Shown here one piece after another: positions 21,780 to 33,085 of a stretch of DNA of 64,000 bases. A program made the position numbers and the translations under genes. The notes under the pieces are model-generated. The model saw nothing but the letters and a program-made list of their open reading frames with translations, was not told the DNA's origin and did not search any database. The stretch is from Chloromonas sp. AAM2 (lineage: Eukaryota > Chlorophyta > Chlorophyceae > Chlamydomonadales > Chlamydomonadaceae). The stretch's first letter is position 1; every line of letters starts with the position of its first letter. The stretch covers positions 1-64,000 of the forward strand of contig QAXH01005584.1 in the NCBI GenBank assembly GCA_004335635.1, read 5' to 3'.

Positions 21780-24700
21780 TCATGTGACTGTTGGGAGGGC
21801 TTGTGCAACTGCCTCCCTTGCCTCCACCCTGGCGCACCTTTTGCCCGCCTGCTGACCAGAGCTGGTCGCCTTCTGTGTGCCTTGCTGCGCTTCAAAGGCT
21901 CGCCGCGCCCCTTGGACTGTGTTGCTAAGCAGCATGGTGATCGTCATGGGCCCCACACCACCGGGCACTGGCGTGATGGCGCCTGCAACGGTAACCGCCT
22001 CGGAAAACGCCACGTCACCAACCAACCTGCATACACGTGCATTACACCGCGCCGTTGTTCCCTCAAAGTGCACGTTGTCTTGCACATGGTAGGTCCCTAG
22101 CGCACACTGGCTACATACTTCTGCTGGAACAAATCACACAGGTGAGGAGGCGGGCCAGATGACGCCTCATCACAGGCAGCACCAATAAGCATGTCACCAG
22201 TCGGGGGCTGCACACGACAGCCGTAATTCGAATAAAATCAAGAAGGCAGATAGAGAACACCAGATTGGGGAGCTGGCAAGTGCACAAACATGCATGCTGC
22301 GGGCTGCTGTCCTCTCAAGCAGTGTGGTTTGAGCAGTACTGTGCTTGCAACGCCACGTGCTGCGCGCAGTGTTCCACATTCCATTTTGGCAAACTCTGAT
22401 CTGTTGCCTCACGTCGTGCGATGGTCATCCTGGGCCTTAGCTTTAGTGTCTCCACATAAACCATTCCCACCTCCCCACGTCACGCAGTCCTCCTCAAATT
22501 TAAGGCCACGTAACAACACAGACAACCACAACAACAACAACAACAACAACAACACCGAATAGAAGACCACGTGATCAGCGCTTTTGCCGCTGCTGCGAGG
22601 CTGGGGCTAGAGAAGATGAGCTGCATGTCTTGGAATGTGAAGCCTATGTTGACATCCGGGTGCAGTTTGAAGACGTTTTTGCTGTTGGCACTGACCCTGG
22701 CAACCCCATGAGGCATGTCATGAACCCGGACAACGGGCACGCATGGAAAAGACTTGCCAATTTCCTTACTAGAATTATGGCCAAGCGTAAAGCTATCCTG
22801 GACGGTCTGGACTGAACTCTCATTTGTGGTGTGAATAGGTGCTGTTGACTGTGAGATGCTGCCTGTTATGGTCTGTCTGGGTTGATGCACAGTCTCCCTC
22901 TCGTCAATCCCCCGTGCATGGCTATTACCACCATAGCCCTTAGTTGCCGATGCCACGGTCCCTGGCATACCCGCCCGGCNNNNNNNNNNNNNNNNNNNNN
23001 NNNNNNNNNNNNNNNNNNNNNNNNNNNNNNNNNNNNNNNNNNNNNNNNNNNNNNNNNNNNNNNNNNNNNNNNNTTGTTCTGCCACTGACTGCCAGGCTCC
23101 TGCATTATTATGACTTTTCGCTTTATGACTCATTTTGATTGACTTAGTTTTTTGGTCCCTGAGTTGCGGGACACATCCCTTATGCGCATTGCGCGCATCG
23201 ACACGGATGTAAAAAGACAACAACAACAACAACAACAACATCATTTGTGGTTTGAATAGGTGCTGTTGACTGAGATTAGGTGCTGCTGCCTGTTATGGTC
23301 TGTCTGGGTTGATGCACAGTCTTCCTCTCGTCAATCCCCCATGCATGGCTATTGCCACCATAGCCCTTAGTTGCCGATGCCACGGTCCTTGGCATACTCG
23401 CCCGGCAAATGCATGCGGTGGAACTCCAGCCGGCCGTGTTGGCCTTGCTGGTGGGAGGCTGTGTTGNNNNTTGGGTGCATTTCAGGTGGTGTTTTGGAAG
23501 ATATAGCTTGTTCTGCCACTGACTGCCAGGCTCCTGCATTATTATGACTTTTCTCATATTGATTGACTCGTCTGTAGAGGGCTGGCCTGAAGTTGAGTCC
23601 CAGCATCATGGGACTTTTTCGTCCCTGAGCTGCAGAACACATCCCTTATGCGCATTGCGCGCATCGACACGGATGTAAAAAGACCAACAACAACGACAAC
23701 ACACACCTGAAGCCTGCCTTCTTGGTTGCATCCGGCAGTGGGTTGGTGCCCACATCAATCACCGCTGCGCCTGGCTTAATCCAGCTACCCTTGATGAGCG
23801 TGGCCTGGCCGCATGCAGCCACCACTATGTCTGCCTCCCGCACCACTGACTCCATGTCCTATACAAGAACACGCATGAGGCAACGCAATTGAGCGGTTGA
23901 GAAGAAACGGCTTGGAAACGGCTGTTTGGGCACACACAAAAAAGTGCACCTACACGTGCGGGGTAGTTCTGTAAATGAACAGCTCTGTATTTACTGGGTG
24001 TGGATGTGGGTTTGAACTCCTTAGCGGTAGCGGATGACGAGCCAAACACATAATGCTCACAGAGTCCAAAAAGCCTGTTACATAATGTTACAAAAAATTG
24101 GCTTGTCCTGAACTGCACAAGCGCTTTGAGGCATTGCCCCACACTTGCCGTAGTCCCTGAGTGACAAATGGTGACGGTGGCATCTCGTCGCAGCAACAGC
24201 ATAGCCACCGGCATGCCCACAATGTTTGACCGGCCAACCTGCAGACAACAGTGTGGTCAGCAGTTTTTCACCTTGTCAACTTGTCACCTGAAAGAAATGT
24301 TGTGTCTTGCTGCAGTGGGCTCAACCATGCTAACAGTGGTCACTTGTGTCCGGCACCTACAGGCATTGGTATAAGCTATACGAATGCGCCCCAGACAAAT
24401 GCTATAGCAGTGTGGTCAGCCGTCACCTATATCATGTACCTACAGGCATCGGTGTGAGCTGTAAGACTAAGCCCGGACAATTGCGTCCAATTGCGTCCAG
24501 CATTGTGGTCATCCATGTCACGGACGAGGTTTTGCAGACAATCGGATGTGAGTGTGGAGTTCAGTTCTGTCTGGCGCATACCTGAAGCTTCTCATGTTTT
24601 CTCAGCATCCTCTTCACTACAGGCGTCGTGCGATCTATAGAACAAATCTTGCACATTCCATCGTGGCGCGTCGGCCTGGGACGGGCCGGCTGCTGAGCTC

Positions 24701-26622
24701 AAGCAGATCACGTGCAGATGATGGGCCTGCTTTGCAGATTGTGTTTGCATCCTCCCAGGTTGACTCACCACGACTGCTCTCTTGCCCTTGATAGCTATGC
24801 CACACCGGTCCAGCAGCTCAATGCAGCCCAGCGGCGTACAGGGAACAAACAACGGGTTGTGGCCCTACAGGCAACGCAAGGCAATCCATGGCAGCACGTT
24901 GACCAGCTGCAGCCAAGCATGCAGAGTCGTCAGGCAAGAACAGGAACATGGCAGTCTGTTGGGAACTTCTGTTCTCACTGTCATGCGTGGAAGGCCTGAG
25001 GCTGACTGCTGCAGTAACAGTTCCAGGCGCAGCACAATGATGAGAAGGCATCTGAGTTCTTGAGGTTCTTGCATCTGAGGTTCTTTCACCTATCCATCAG
25101 GGGGTTGTGAAAGGCATCAAGCGCTCGCAAGCCATACCGTCCTGACCAACCCTGAGCAACAGCAAGGTGCAGCGTTCAAGGTGATAGTGCAGGTGGCCGT
25201 GCCTGGCTCGGCGCAGTTGCAACCTTTTCCCATGAAAGTGACTTCCATATCTTGCGTAGACAGGACAACAGCAGCAGCGGTGCAAACAGCGCATGCCTGA
25301 CAGCCGCGTTGCCTGTCTTAACAACCTGGAGCTGTAACGGTGAAGGGCTGTGAGGGTTTGACTGACCTTCATTGTGAGTTTGCCCACGTTCAGAGGGTGG
25401 AAGCCATCAACGTCCTTCTCCAGGCTCACTGCACCCAGGATGACCTGCTCGTCCATGTGCTTGGGAAGCTGCAAGAGTGGGAGTTTGGTTACACACTTAG
25501 ACACCGAACATCAGGTTATGGATACAAATGCAGGCAAGGGTATTGGTTCACTTGTGGTGAACAAGGCTGGACGTTAGCAGCAGGCAGGGAAGCAGAAAAG
25601 ACTAGGGGCTGGCAGTGGAGATTCAGCCAGACTATGGCAGAGTCCACGCAAACCACTCATGGAACATGTACCAAGGTGTCATGTGTAAATGTTGGTTGAT
25701 GCTGTCCTCACAAGTGGTGCTGTTGCGGCTAGATGGTGTACACCCTGCAGCATGCCCTGCTTGCGTTGATCTCCTGCTGGCCGATGTTCGTGGTTTCCTT
25801 AGCTGTCCTGCTTACCCACCGGAAGCTGTGGCAGGTTGAGCTTGCAATCTCAAACAGTTGATAGCCGGGTATGGATATGGATGTGGGCATGGATAAGAAT
25901 ACGAACCCTGTCCACTCACTGGAAGCTGTACGAGAATGCCATGCACCCTTGGATCAGCATTGAAGCCTTGGACCACTGCCAGCACCTCCTCCTGTGTGGC
26001 GGTTTCTGGCAGGTCCGCGCCAAAGGAGACGATGCCCACTTCCTCGCATGCACGTTTCTTCATGCGTACGTACGTCTGACTGTCACCCCGCTCACCCACA
26101 ATGACAACGGCCAGGCCGGGTGCCTGCATGTCATGATTGGGGGGCGTGTCATGCAGCAATTTGGTTGAGGCGTACAACGGCATGCTGCACAACAGCAGGC
26201 ATTTGTTCGACAGCTTGAACCTGGTTGGCTGCATGATTGTGGGAGCGAGGGGAGCCGTATCATGCAACAGCATGTCTTTGTATGCGGCATACAACGTGAA
26301 GCTGGGCTACACTCGGCATGTGCTAGACAGCATGGCTGGCTGCATGGAACAGCCCATGACCAAGGATCCTTGGACTCATATAAACTACAAGGCCAAGTTG
26401 CCATGGTAACCGTTGTGTGAGAGCTGACCAGGTGTCGCTCAGTTGCCCCCGGCGGTTGTGGCAGGGCCGCCAGGCTGTCTGTCGGCTCACCTGGTCGTAT
26501 TTTTCCTTCAGCTCGACAACGGAGGCTGCCACCTCCTTGCGAATCCGCTCCGCCACAGCTTTGCCATCGATCACATTCCCGTTCATGATCGAAGGCACCG
26601 CCTGAGCGCCCTCACCGGACAT
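21780..26622 (-). CDS. folD: methylenetetrahydrofolate dehydrogenase / cyclohydrolase
   Basis: Seven exons with closed phases: 26622-26491, 26123-25920, 25468-25367, 24864-24769, 24238-24149, 23858-23707 and 22026-21780, giving 340 residues. The bifunctional enzyme oxidises 5,10-methylene-THF to methenyl-THF with NAD(P)+ and hydrolyses it to 10-formyl-THF for purine and formyl-methionine synthesis. Motifs in order: [29 protein letters not shown] (YxxxK catalytic Lys); [45 protein letters not shown] (nucleotide fold); [15 protein letters not shown]; and [16 protein letters not shown]. The ATG at 26622 is the first in frame; there is no obvious long transit peptide, so a cytosolic form is likely. 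The intron after exon 5 uses a GC donor (ACG|GCAAGT). The intron after exon 6 contains LINE 3' ends. The C-terminal ~35 residues after the conserved core are a species-specific tail. Confidence 0.93.
22497..22553 (+). repeat. retroelement 3' tail with (AAC)n
   Basis: AAGGCCACGTAACAACAC followed by (AAC)n up to 22553. The pre-tail resembles ACTGAAGGCCATGTAACAAC at 36730, 43780 and 55015, so it is the 3' end of a different element family from the LINE that follows immediately. Confidence 0.6.
22554..23240 (+). mobile_element. 5'-truncated LINE, copy A (RT C-terminus, 3' UTR, (AAC)n tail)
   Basis: The plus frame from 22554 to the TGA at 22813-22815 encodes [20 protein letters not shown], then EAYVDIR and a tail. 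This is the CxxC...EDExHxLxEC...YxxIR signature at the C-terminus of non-LTR retrotransposon reverse transcriptases. A 3' UTR follows, broken by a 94-N gap, and ends in GATGTAAAAAG plus (AAC)n at about 23217-23240. It is inserted into the (AAC)n of an earlier element and lies antisense in intron 6 of the folD gene. It is far too short to be active. Confidence 0.8.
22980..23073. other. assembly gap (94 N)
   Basis: Run of N inside the 3' UTR of LINE copy A. Because copy B next to it is nearly identical, the gap probably reflects a repeat the assembler could not resolve. Confidence 0.95.
23241..23700 (+). mobile_element. LINE 3' end, copy B
   Basis: It starts TCATTTGTGGTTTGAATAGG, matching copy A just after its stop codon (22820). 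It continues collinearly through GGTCTGTCTGGGTTGATGCA and TGCGCGCATCGACACGGATG to a degenerate (AAC)n tail. It contains a 4-N gap at 23467-23470. It is therefore a second, more strongly 5'-truncated insertion into the tail of copy A. Its tail ends directly at the 5' splice site of folD exon 6. Confidence 0.8.
25589..25614 (+). repeat. 26-bp dispersed repeat (pair with 35018-35043)
   Basis: GAAGCAGAAAAGACTAGGGG followed by CTGGCAG occurs here in an intron of folD and again at 35018-35043. Flanks differ. Confidence 0.6.
26150..26345 (+). repeat. imperfect ~110-bp tandem duplication in folD intron 1
   Basis: CATGCAGCAATTTGG..GCGTACAACGGCATG..GTTGGCTGCATGA is followed by a diverged second unit, CATGCAACAGCATG..GCATACAACGTGAAG..GCTGGCTGCATGG. 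The order of conserved blocks is the same in both. Confidence 0.6.
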
Positions 26623-27151
26623 GGTAGAGTCGGGCAGGCTCAAAGACTGGGTAGAAGTGTTGAGTTAACTCCAGCGCAGATTCCCATGTGCATTAGGCGT
26701 CTTCAACGCGACGGGAGACATAGAAAGCTCAAATCCGTCAGATAACCGCGCATTGAGTGAGAGAAGGTTGGCAGAAGATGTCATTGGCCTGGTCAGACTC
26801 TTTGGTATCCACTCCTTGGATTTGGTCAATTAGGACAAACTCTGCACATAGGATGCTGCCATTCGGTTGTACGAGGCAAAGAACGCACCTGACATGTAGT
26901 AGGAGGACATGTGACAGATGTGCGAAGCATGGTGCTCATTGGAACGATTGAATTGATATGAGCACACTCTTGGGACCCGTGCGTGCACTCGTACAACGTG
27001 AGGGATATCATGGGCAGGGCAGGTACTCCAGCGCACCTACGCTTTCGAGGGGCCAGAAGCCCTGCTTGCTGCAGTGGCCAATATTGGAGGAGCAGTATTG
27101 GAGCTACTGAAGCAAAGCCTGGACGGCACACTTCACCACATGAATCCGTCA

Positions 27152-27173
27152 AGTTGTCCCAGAACTGGCAAAC
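27152..27173 (-). repeat. dispersed repeat M1, copy 5 (reverse)
   Basis: AGTTGTCCCAGAACTGGC then AAACATCTTTTTTTT. The upstream flank CACATGAATCCGTCAA matches the flank of the copy at 50453 (CACATGAACCCGTCAA), so the repeated unit extends beyond the core. Confidence 0.8.
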
Positions 27174-27591
27174 ATCTTTTTTTTACCTGCCAATACCAGA
27201 GTGCAGTGGGTGCGTTGCACAAACCCAGGAAATGGGAGAATTTTGACCCTGAGACTCCTGTCACTTAGCAGCCACCAGAACATGCAGCTGGCAGGTACAA
27301 GTGGGCACGACAACAGCAGCAGCGGCCAGCTGACTCTGGGACTTTTGTCGCCCAGCAGCCACCAAACACGAGCAACCTCCACAAGCCCAACAGTCTGCTC
27401 CAGCAAGGCACAGTGACAGTAAGCAGGCAAAGCAACAGCAGAGCAGCCAGCTGCTACGGTTGGCGGTGTGGCATTAGGTCCTTAGGTGTCCCAGCTGCGA
27501 GGCGATTTGGCAGTGGGATGTTGATGCAGCATCGTGCTTGTGCTTGGGCTGGCTGGAGAGGCAGAGAGAGGCCATGAGCCCACACAACAGC

Positions 27592-27633
27592 ATGACCGCA
27601 GGCCACCAGGTGATGACCGCAGGCCACCAGGTG
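27592..27633 (+). repeat. perfect 2 x 21-bp tandem repeat
   Basis: The unit ATGACCGCAGGCCACCAG plus GTG is present twice head-to-tail. Confidence 0.8.
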
Positions 27634-29283
27634 AACAAACAGCTAACGTGTGCAGGCAGTGGCAGGAGGGAGACTGCAGACCAGAATTGGATAAGAGTTA
27701 TTTGGATCAGTTGACCTGATGTGCCAGCATCCTTGGACTAGTTAGTGGCCCAACTCTCCCGTCATGTATTCTTCATAAACATCTCAACACCAAGATCTAA
27801 TAAGATAGAGACTAAGCTGTCGCCTTTGCAGTCCAAGATCTAATAAACATCTGCCATTTGAACGCATGTGATATGATCAGCGCATGGACGCACGCAGCAC
27901 ACCAATTACATGCAGCAACTCCAGTTCTCAAACTCCAAAGCCGTGCTGCTCCTGAGCAGCATGGAGATCCGGCTAAGTAGCCTTTAAATCAGAACCTATG
28001 GACTGTCTATGCGGCCTGAGTAGCCATGCAAGCGCAGGCACATAGAGTGAGACAGCTGGAGGTGCCTGGGGATGGTTCAACGGAGGATGTGGAATCCTTT
28101 TGAACGTAGCACGTGTGTGCATACGTGTGCGCTGAATTGGATATTGCACTGCGTGCTTTGTTATGTATGCTGCCATCCTGCTGTGACAGCGGTGGAACCA
28201 TGATGCGTAGCAGCCATTCAGCCATCCATGTGATGCGCCCTTTCCTCAGGGAACTGACCAGCAGCATCTTGAGCTATTCCAGCATAATGCGTTCCCAAAC
28301 ACCGAGTTCAAGCTTCCGGCTGATCTCATGCGATGTCTGCCAGTGCACCATGAATGCATGGCACATGCTGATCCGCTGTGCTCTGTACTTGCGGGTATAT
28401 CATCGAGGCTGCTAAGCAAGACAGACGCTTTGTGAGAATTCGCACCCGCGGGGTAGAGGTTTGCGCCAGCAGTGATCACTAGACTTGGGGCGCAACATAA
28501 GGCGGTCCACTTCAACCTATCAGGATTGACCAAGGCAGTGATGAAATACAAGGTGGCATGTGCATCATTGTTAATCTGCACGTTGCTTGCCGCACTCCTG
28601 AGCAGGAAGTGCTGACATCCAGCGGGTTGGCCCTGCTACTACTACTTGGAATGCACCAACATGCCTGGTACATGGACCGCTGGTGAAGTGCTGGCCATAA
28701 AAATCTCTATGCTCCGTGGCCAGATGCAGCAGCCCCGGATTGCGAGTATCGTACCAACACAGTACTGGCTCCGTGAGGACGCTAATGAATTTCACGCGGC
28801 GGTTGGACGTTTCTGCTTTTCTCTCATGTACAATGGAACGGATTCAGGTGGACGATGTACAGGTGGTACGGATACGCGTGCAACTCCTGACGAGCATCAG
28901 CGGCGACTGTGAGCAAGGCTTCGACGTTGGCTGACACACATTCTTTGGGTTTCGCCTGGCCCGCTCGTGGCCGGTCAGGCCCGCCCGTGAGGAGCCGAGC
29001 CCATTTCTGCTCCCTTGGAGCACTGAACAGCAACTTGCAGCGGCTGGCCTTCTAAGCCAGCGCTTGAAAGGTGCGGCATCGCATGACAAGCACCAACTTC
29101 AGCTCTTCTGCATGCACTTCTTGAAGTTATGCAACGCGTACGGGCCGAGCTTGCCCGCAGACAGCAAGATTTCTGCCTTGGTTTGTGCTCTGCAGGGGCA
29201 GTGTTGACAAGGGGGCTGGCCACCACGTTGTCAGCCAGCTTTTGTGCGAGACCCTTCGGCCCACCCTTTTCCCAACATTAACC

Positions 29284-32200
29284 ATGGCCAGCGACATCAC
29301 CATTATTTGCCCGAACCAGCGTCAACTACTATGTCACCGTGCTGTTCTTGCCAGTCGGAGCAAGAGGCTGGCTGCGGTCTTTGCCTCAGGTGGGTACAGC
29401 GCTGTCGTGCCCCAACTTTCAAACCCGATGCCTGGCTCGTTCTTGCCTTTCAGAGCTTGTCCGAAGACGCAGTCATAGGCCATGTCTTGCAGCGCAAGCT
29501 TCAGCTCTGTCCTGGAAAGGGGTTTTCACGAGAATCTGGGACGGAGCGCCCTGGCAAACCGCAGAAGTCCACGAGACCCTACCCTGATGCTTGCTCCGCG
29601 CAGGAGAGTACACAGGCCAGCACCTGCCTGTGTCAGGCGTAGACTCAGCTGCACTTGAGGCTGTCGTCTCCAGCTTTTACACGGGAGAATGTCCTGTCAG
29701 CCTCGACACGGTTTGCGCAGTACATGACGCTGCGAGCAAGCTCGAGGTTCCAGACCTGTTGCAGTCATGCATGAACTACGTCCAGCAGGCTATGTCTATG
29801 GACAATGTCTGCACGTTACTGGCCACAGCGCAGCAGCTCAAGGACGTGCAGATCGTGGACGTGTGCCGGCAGTACATCCACTCAAGGTGCGACTAGGGTT
29901 CTCACACCAGACCTTTTGCTGCAAACACTCGAGTATGCTATAACTTCTTTCAAGCGTGCATGGCATTTGCTGTCAGAATTCACCCACATTACCACTGTGA
30001 CTGTTGAGCTCAACGTTCGATTTCATTTGTTCCTTGCAGGTTTGGGGAGCTTGCTGGCTCCCATGACTTCCATAAACAGTCATTTGAGGTGGCCACCAGC
30101 ATCCTTCTGGATGCCAACAACAGTGGTGCACAGCTCATTACTGTGCTCCATGTAGCTGCCTCATGGCTGTCACGCCAGCCTGGACGTGATGCACTCAAAA
30201 TGCCGCTGCTTCAAAGCATGAATGCGCCCCATGGATCAGCCGCCATGTTCGATGACATCATGGCTCGCATGTCCATGATGCATGCCGTACCCCTCACTGC
30301 CACACCTACTTTGGCGTTAGGCCATGGCTTGGGTGATCACATGGGCGGTGTGCCTGCCAATCGCATCAGCGTAGGCAATCTGGTCATGCCCCCCAACATG
30401 AATCCTCGTGATTCCATGAATGGTGCTCGCCTTCTGCCCGGCCCTGGCATGTCAATGGCCAGCCTTGGCGGACTTGGCATGCCAGGTGGGCTGGAGTCAC
30501 CCTTGGGCGGTTTGCCTTCTGGATTAATGGGCATGGGTGGGACGAACATGGGCGCAGGACTCATGAACGGCATGCAGCAACAACACAATGGAGGCATGCA
30601 GGGCATGCAGCAGCACATGTACCCTGGCATGCAACAGCTCATCATTTCAGGTGCTGATGGCCAGCAGCAGCTATACCACATGCCAACAGACAACCACTCA
30701 ATGTTTGCCCACCAAATGCTGCCTAACCAGCATCAGGACGGCCATCAACAGCAGCAACAGCAGCATGTGATCCACATGGTGAATGGCAATCCAATGGTCG
30801 TGTCAGGTGGCCCAGGGCAGAACGGCATGCAGCAGCTGCAGCAGAACGGCCAGATGCAACACGGCAGCCAGCCGGAAGGTAACCTCAACAGCAACAATTC
30901 TCCCGCGGGTGGCCGGCGTCAAAGCAACACCAAGGCCGCGGCTGGTGTGACGTCCCCCGCTGGCGTGACCCGTGCAGCGGCCAAGGCTGGCGGGAGCGGC
31001 GGCAAAGCCCAGCGCAGGCTCAGCACTGGCAAGGGCAAGGCAGCTGCAGGCGCAGGCGCACACGGTGCCAACGACAACGCCCAGGGATCCGAGGACGACC
31101 ACTCCGAGGCCACACGCTCCATGCCCACCAATGAACACTCAGACGGTGAACGCACTTCCAGTGCAGCAGGTGCTGGTGCTGCAGCGAATGGCCCAGCACC
31201 GCCTCAGCGCACATCCTGGTTCGGCATGGATGGCGTTCTTGCGCTTGCAGAAGCCGCCGATGCGGCTGAGCAGAAGCAGTCAAAGGGGAAGGCTGGCGGC
31301 AAGCCTGGAGAGTCACCACGCGAGGCTGGCGGTGCTTCGCAAGCTGCGGGGGGCAGAGTGGCAGAGCTTGTTGCTGAAGCTCAGCCGACAAACAGCAACA
31401 ACAGCAGCAAACGTCGGGCAGGAGATGAGGATGGTGTGGAGGCAGGCAATACACCGGATGGCAAGCGTGCTCGCCTGAGCAACCCTGGCGCCTTGCAGCA
31501 GAACAACGCTGATGCACAGCGTAACGGCCAGAGCGGCATGCCCAACAACAACACAACCAACAACAGCATGATGGGCAACGTGTCAGGCTCAGCACAAGAC
31601 AATGGCATCGGCCAACAGTCACAGCAGATACTTCCCAACACAGGGCCCAACGCAGGGCAGATGATGGGCAACAACGCTCAGATGTTCAATGCTGGTGGTG
31701 CATTCATGGCAGGCCAGCAGCTGCCCAACATTGCCAACCTTTCCAACTTATCCACCCTTGGCGCTGGTGGTTCATCTCTCGCCTGGGATCAGCTCAACTC
31801 GCTCAACCAGCTGGGCAGCTACCCACATGGTGAATTGAATGGGTCGAACGGCCTGATGCCAGGCAACTTCCTGCAGAGTCTGACAGGACTGAGCGCTGGT
31901 TCGCTTGGAGGCCTCCTGGATGGTGGCACACTCAAGACTGAAACCAGCCATGACAGCTCACATAAAGGACACCACATGGTGAGGAAAGAATGGAAGCATG
32001 CCTGGAGATTGCAAAGCATCTTGGCAACAGTCTTTGGCATGAATTTCAGCTGATGTCGGGTCACCCAGCCCGCTCCAACGCTGCAGATGTGAAGTTGTCC
32101 GAACGAGTGATTGCTGTGGTCACTCCAACACTTACTGTTTCCTGTTACTGTCGTGTGCAGAAGGACGGTGGTGGTCGCGGCAAGTCCTCCTCCCGCTCCA

Positions 32201-33085
32201 ACGCCCAACCCGCCAAAGGCTTCTGTCACGTAGACAACTGTAACGCCGACCTCACGGGACTCAGGGACTACCACCAGAGGTACAAGATATGCGACGTACA
32301 TCTCAAGGTGAGAGGGGGCCTGGCGCATAGGCACACTGGTGGTGGTGGGTGGTGGTGGTGGTGTGGACAGGCTTCCGAGCCAGTTGCTTTGTACATGGCC
32401 AGTTTGACAGAGTGATTCAAACAATCAAGGTACTTGTGCGAAACTAGCAATGCACCATCCCACAAGAGCATGCTGCTATCATTTAAGCCGCTTCTTGCTT
32501 GCCGGGCTTCGCACAGTGCTTAGTCAACTGCCAAAACGGGTCGAGCACTTGTGGCCAGCAGAGCGTGCTGCCATAATGCGACTCATGCAAGTCACGAACT
32601 TATTTCCTCGTTTGCAGGCGCCTTCCATCATGCGTGACGGCGTGCCTCAGCGCTTTTGCCAGCAATGCGGCCGCTTCCACATGTTGGACGCATTCGACGG
32701 CACACGCCGCAGCTGCCGGGCCATGCTCCAGCGACACAACGCACGGCGCAACAAGCGCAACCCTGACGCCCTCCCCCTGCCTGTGGCCGACGGCCCACGT
32801 GGCATGTACCTGCAATCAGTGCAGGCCATGCAGAGCCTGCAAAACTTGGCAAACAATGGCAACAACGGCAATGGTCATGGGGGGAATGGAAACGGCCAGC
32901 AGCAGTCCATTGCTGAAGCCATGGCGGCTGCTGCGGCAGCGTCTGTGCTGCACAGCTCCCTGGGTAGCAGCCTGGCCCAGCAGTTGATGGTAGAGGGTGG
33001 CAACGGCGGGGGAAACATGCAGCAGCAGGGCACGGATGGAGCAGCCATGTCTATGATGATGGGCCTCAACCAGGGCATGGCTTGA
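29284..33085 (+). CDS. BTB/POZ-BACK-like protein fused to an SBP-box DNA-binding domain
   Basis: Five exons with closed phases: 29284-29389, 29604-29886, 30040-31978, 32161-32307 and 32618-33085, 980 residues. Residues 1-129 are a BTB/POZ fold ([56 protein letters not shown]). Residues ~130-190 are BACK-like ([21 protein letters not shown] helix). Residues ~190-795 are Met/Gly/Gln/Asn-rich and disordered, with poly-Gln and basic blocks. Residues ~798-872 form an SBP box: [32 protein letters not shown] and RRSCRAML with the basic RRNKR, i.e. both zinc sites (C-C-C-H and C-C-H-C) and the nuclear signal. SBP boxes bind GTAC cores; BTB domains dimerise or recruit CUL3 ligases. Exon 3 alone carries BACK and linker, so the fusion does not depend on a guessed junction except into exon 4. 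The start has a good ACCATGG context, but the frame is open upstream to 29197. Confidence 0.9.

Larger units (their letters stand above)
26623..29283. other. divergent intergenic region (folD / BTB-SBP)
   Basis: The two genes are divergently transcribed from this 2.7-kb interval, so both promoters should lie here. It contains an M1 copy (27152-27173) and a perfect tandem of a 21-bp unit (27592-27633). Four GTAC tetramers lie within 119 bp (28751-28869). A short ORF with ATG at 28833 (MERIQVDDVQVVRIRV) ends near a GT donor-like GTGAGC and could be a 5' exon of the downstream gene, but the phase does not fit. No TATA box assigned. Confidence 0.4.

Noticed and set aside
22480..23244. 254-residue minus-strand ORF running through the N gap
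   Set aside because: It reads through the 94-N gap and the (AAC)n tail (as poly-Cys), antisense to LINE copy A; not a protein.
31020..31622. 200-codon minus-strand ORF
   Set aside because: Antisense to the low-complexity exon 3 of the BTB-SBP gene; the openness is explained by the Gln/Asn-rich codons opposite.
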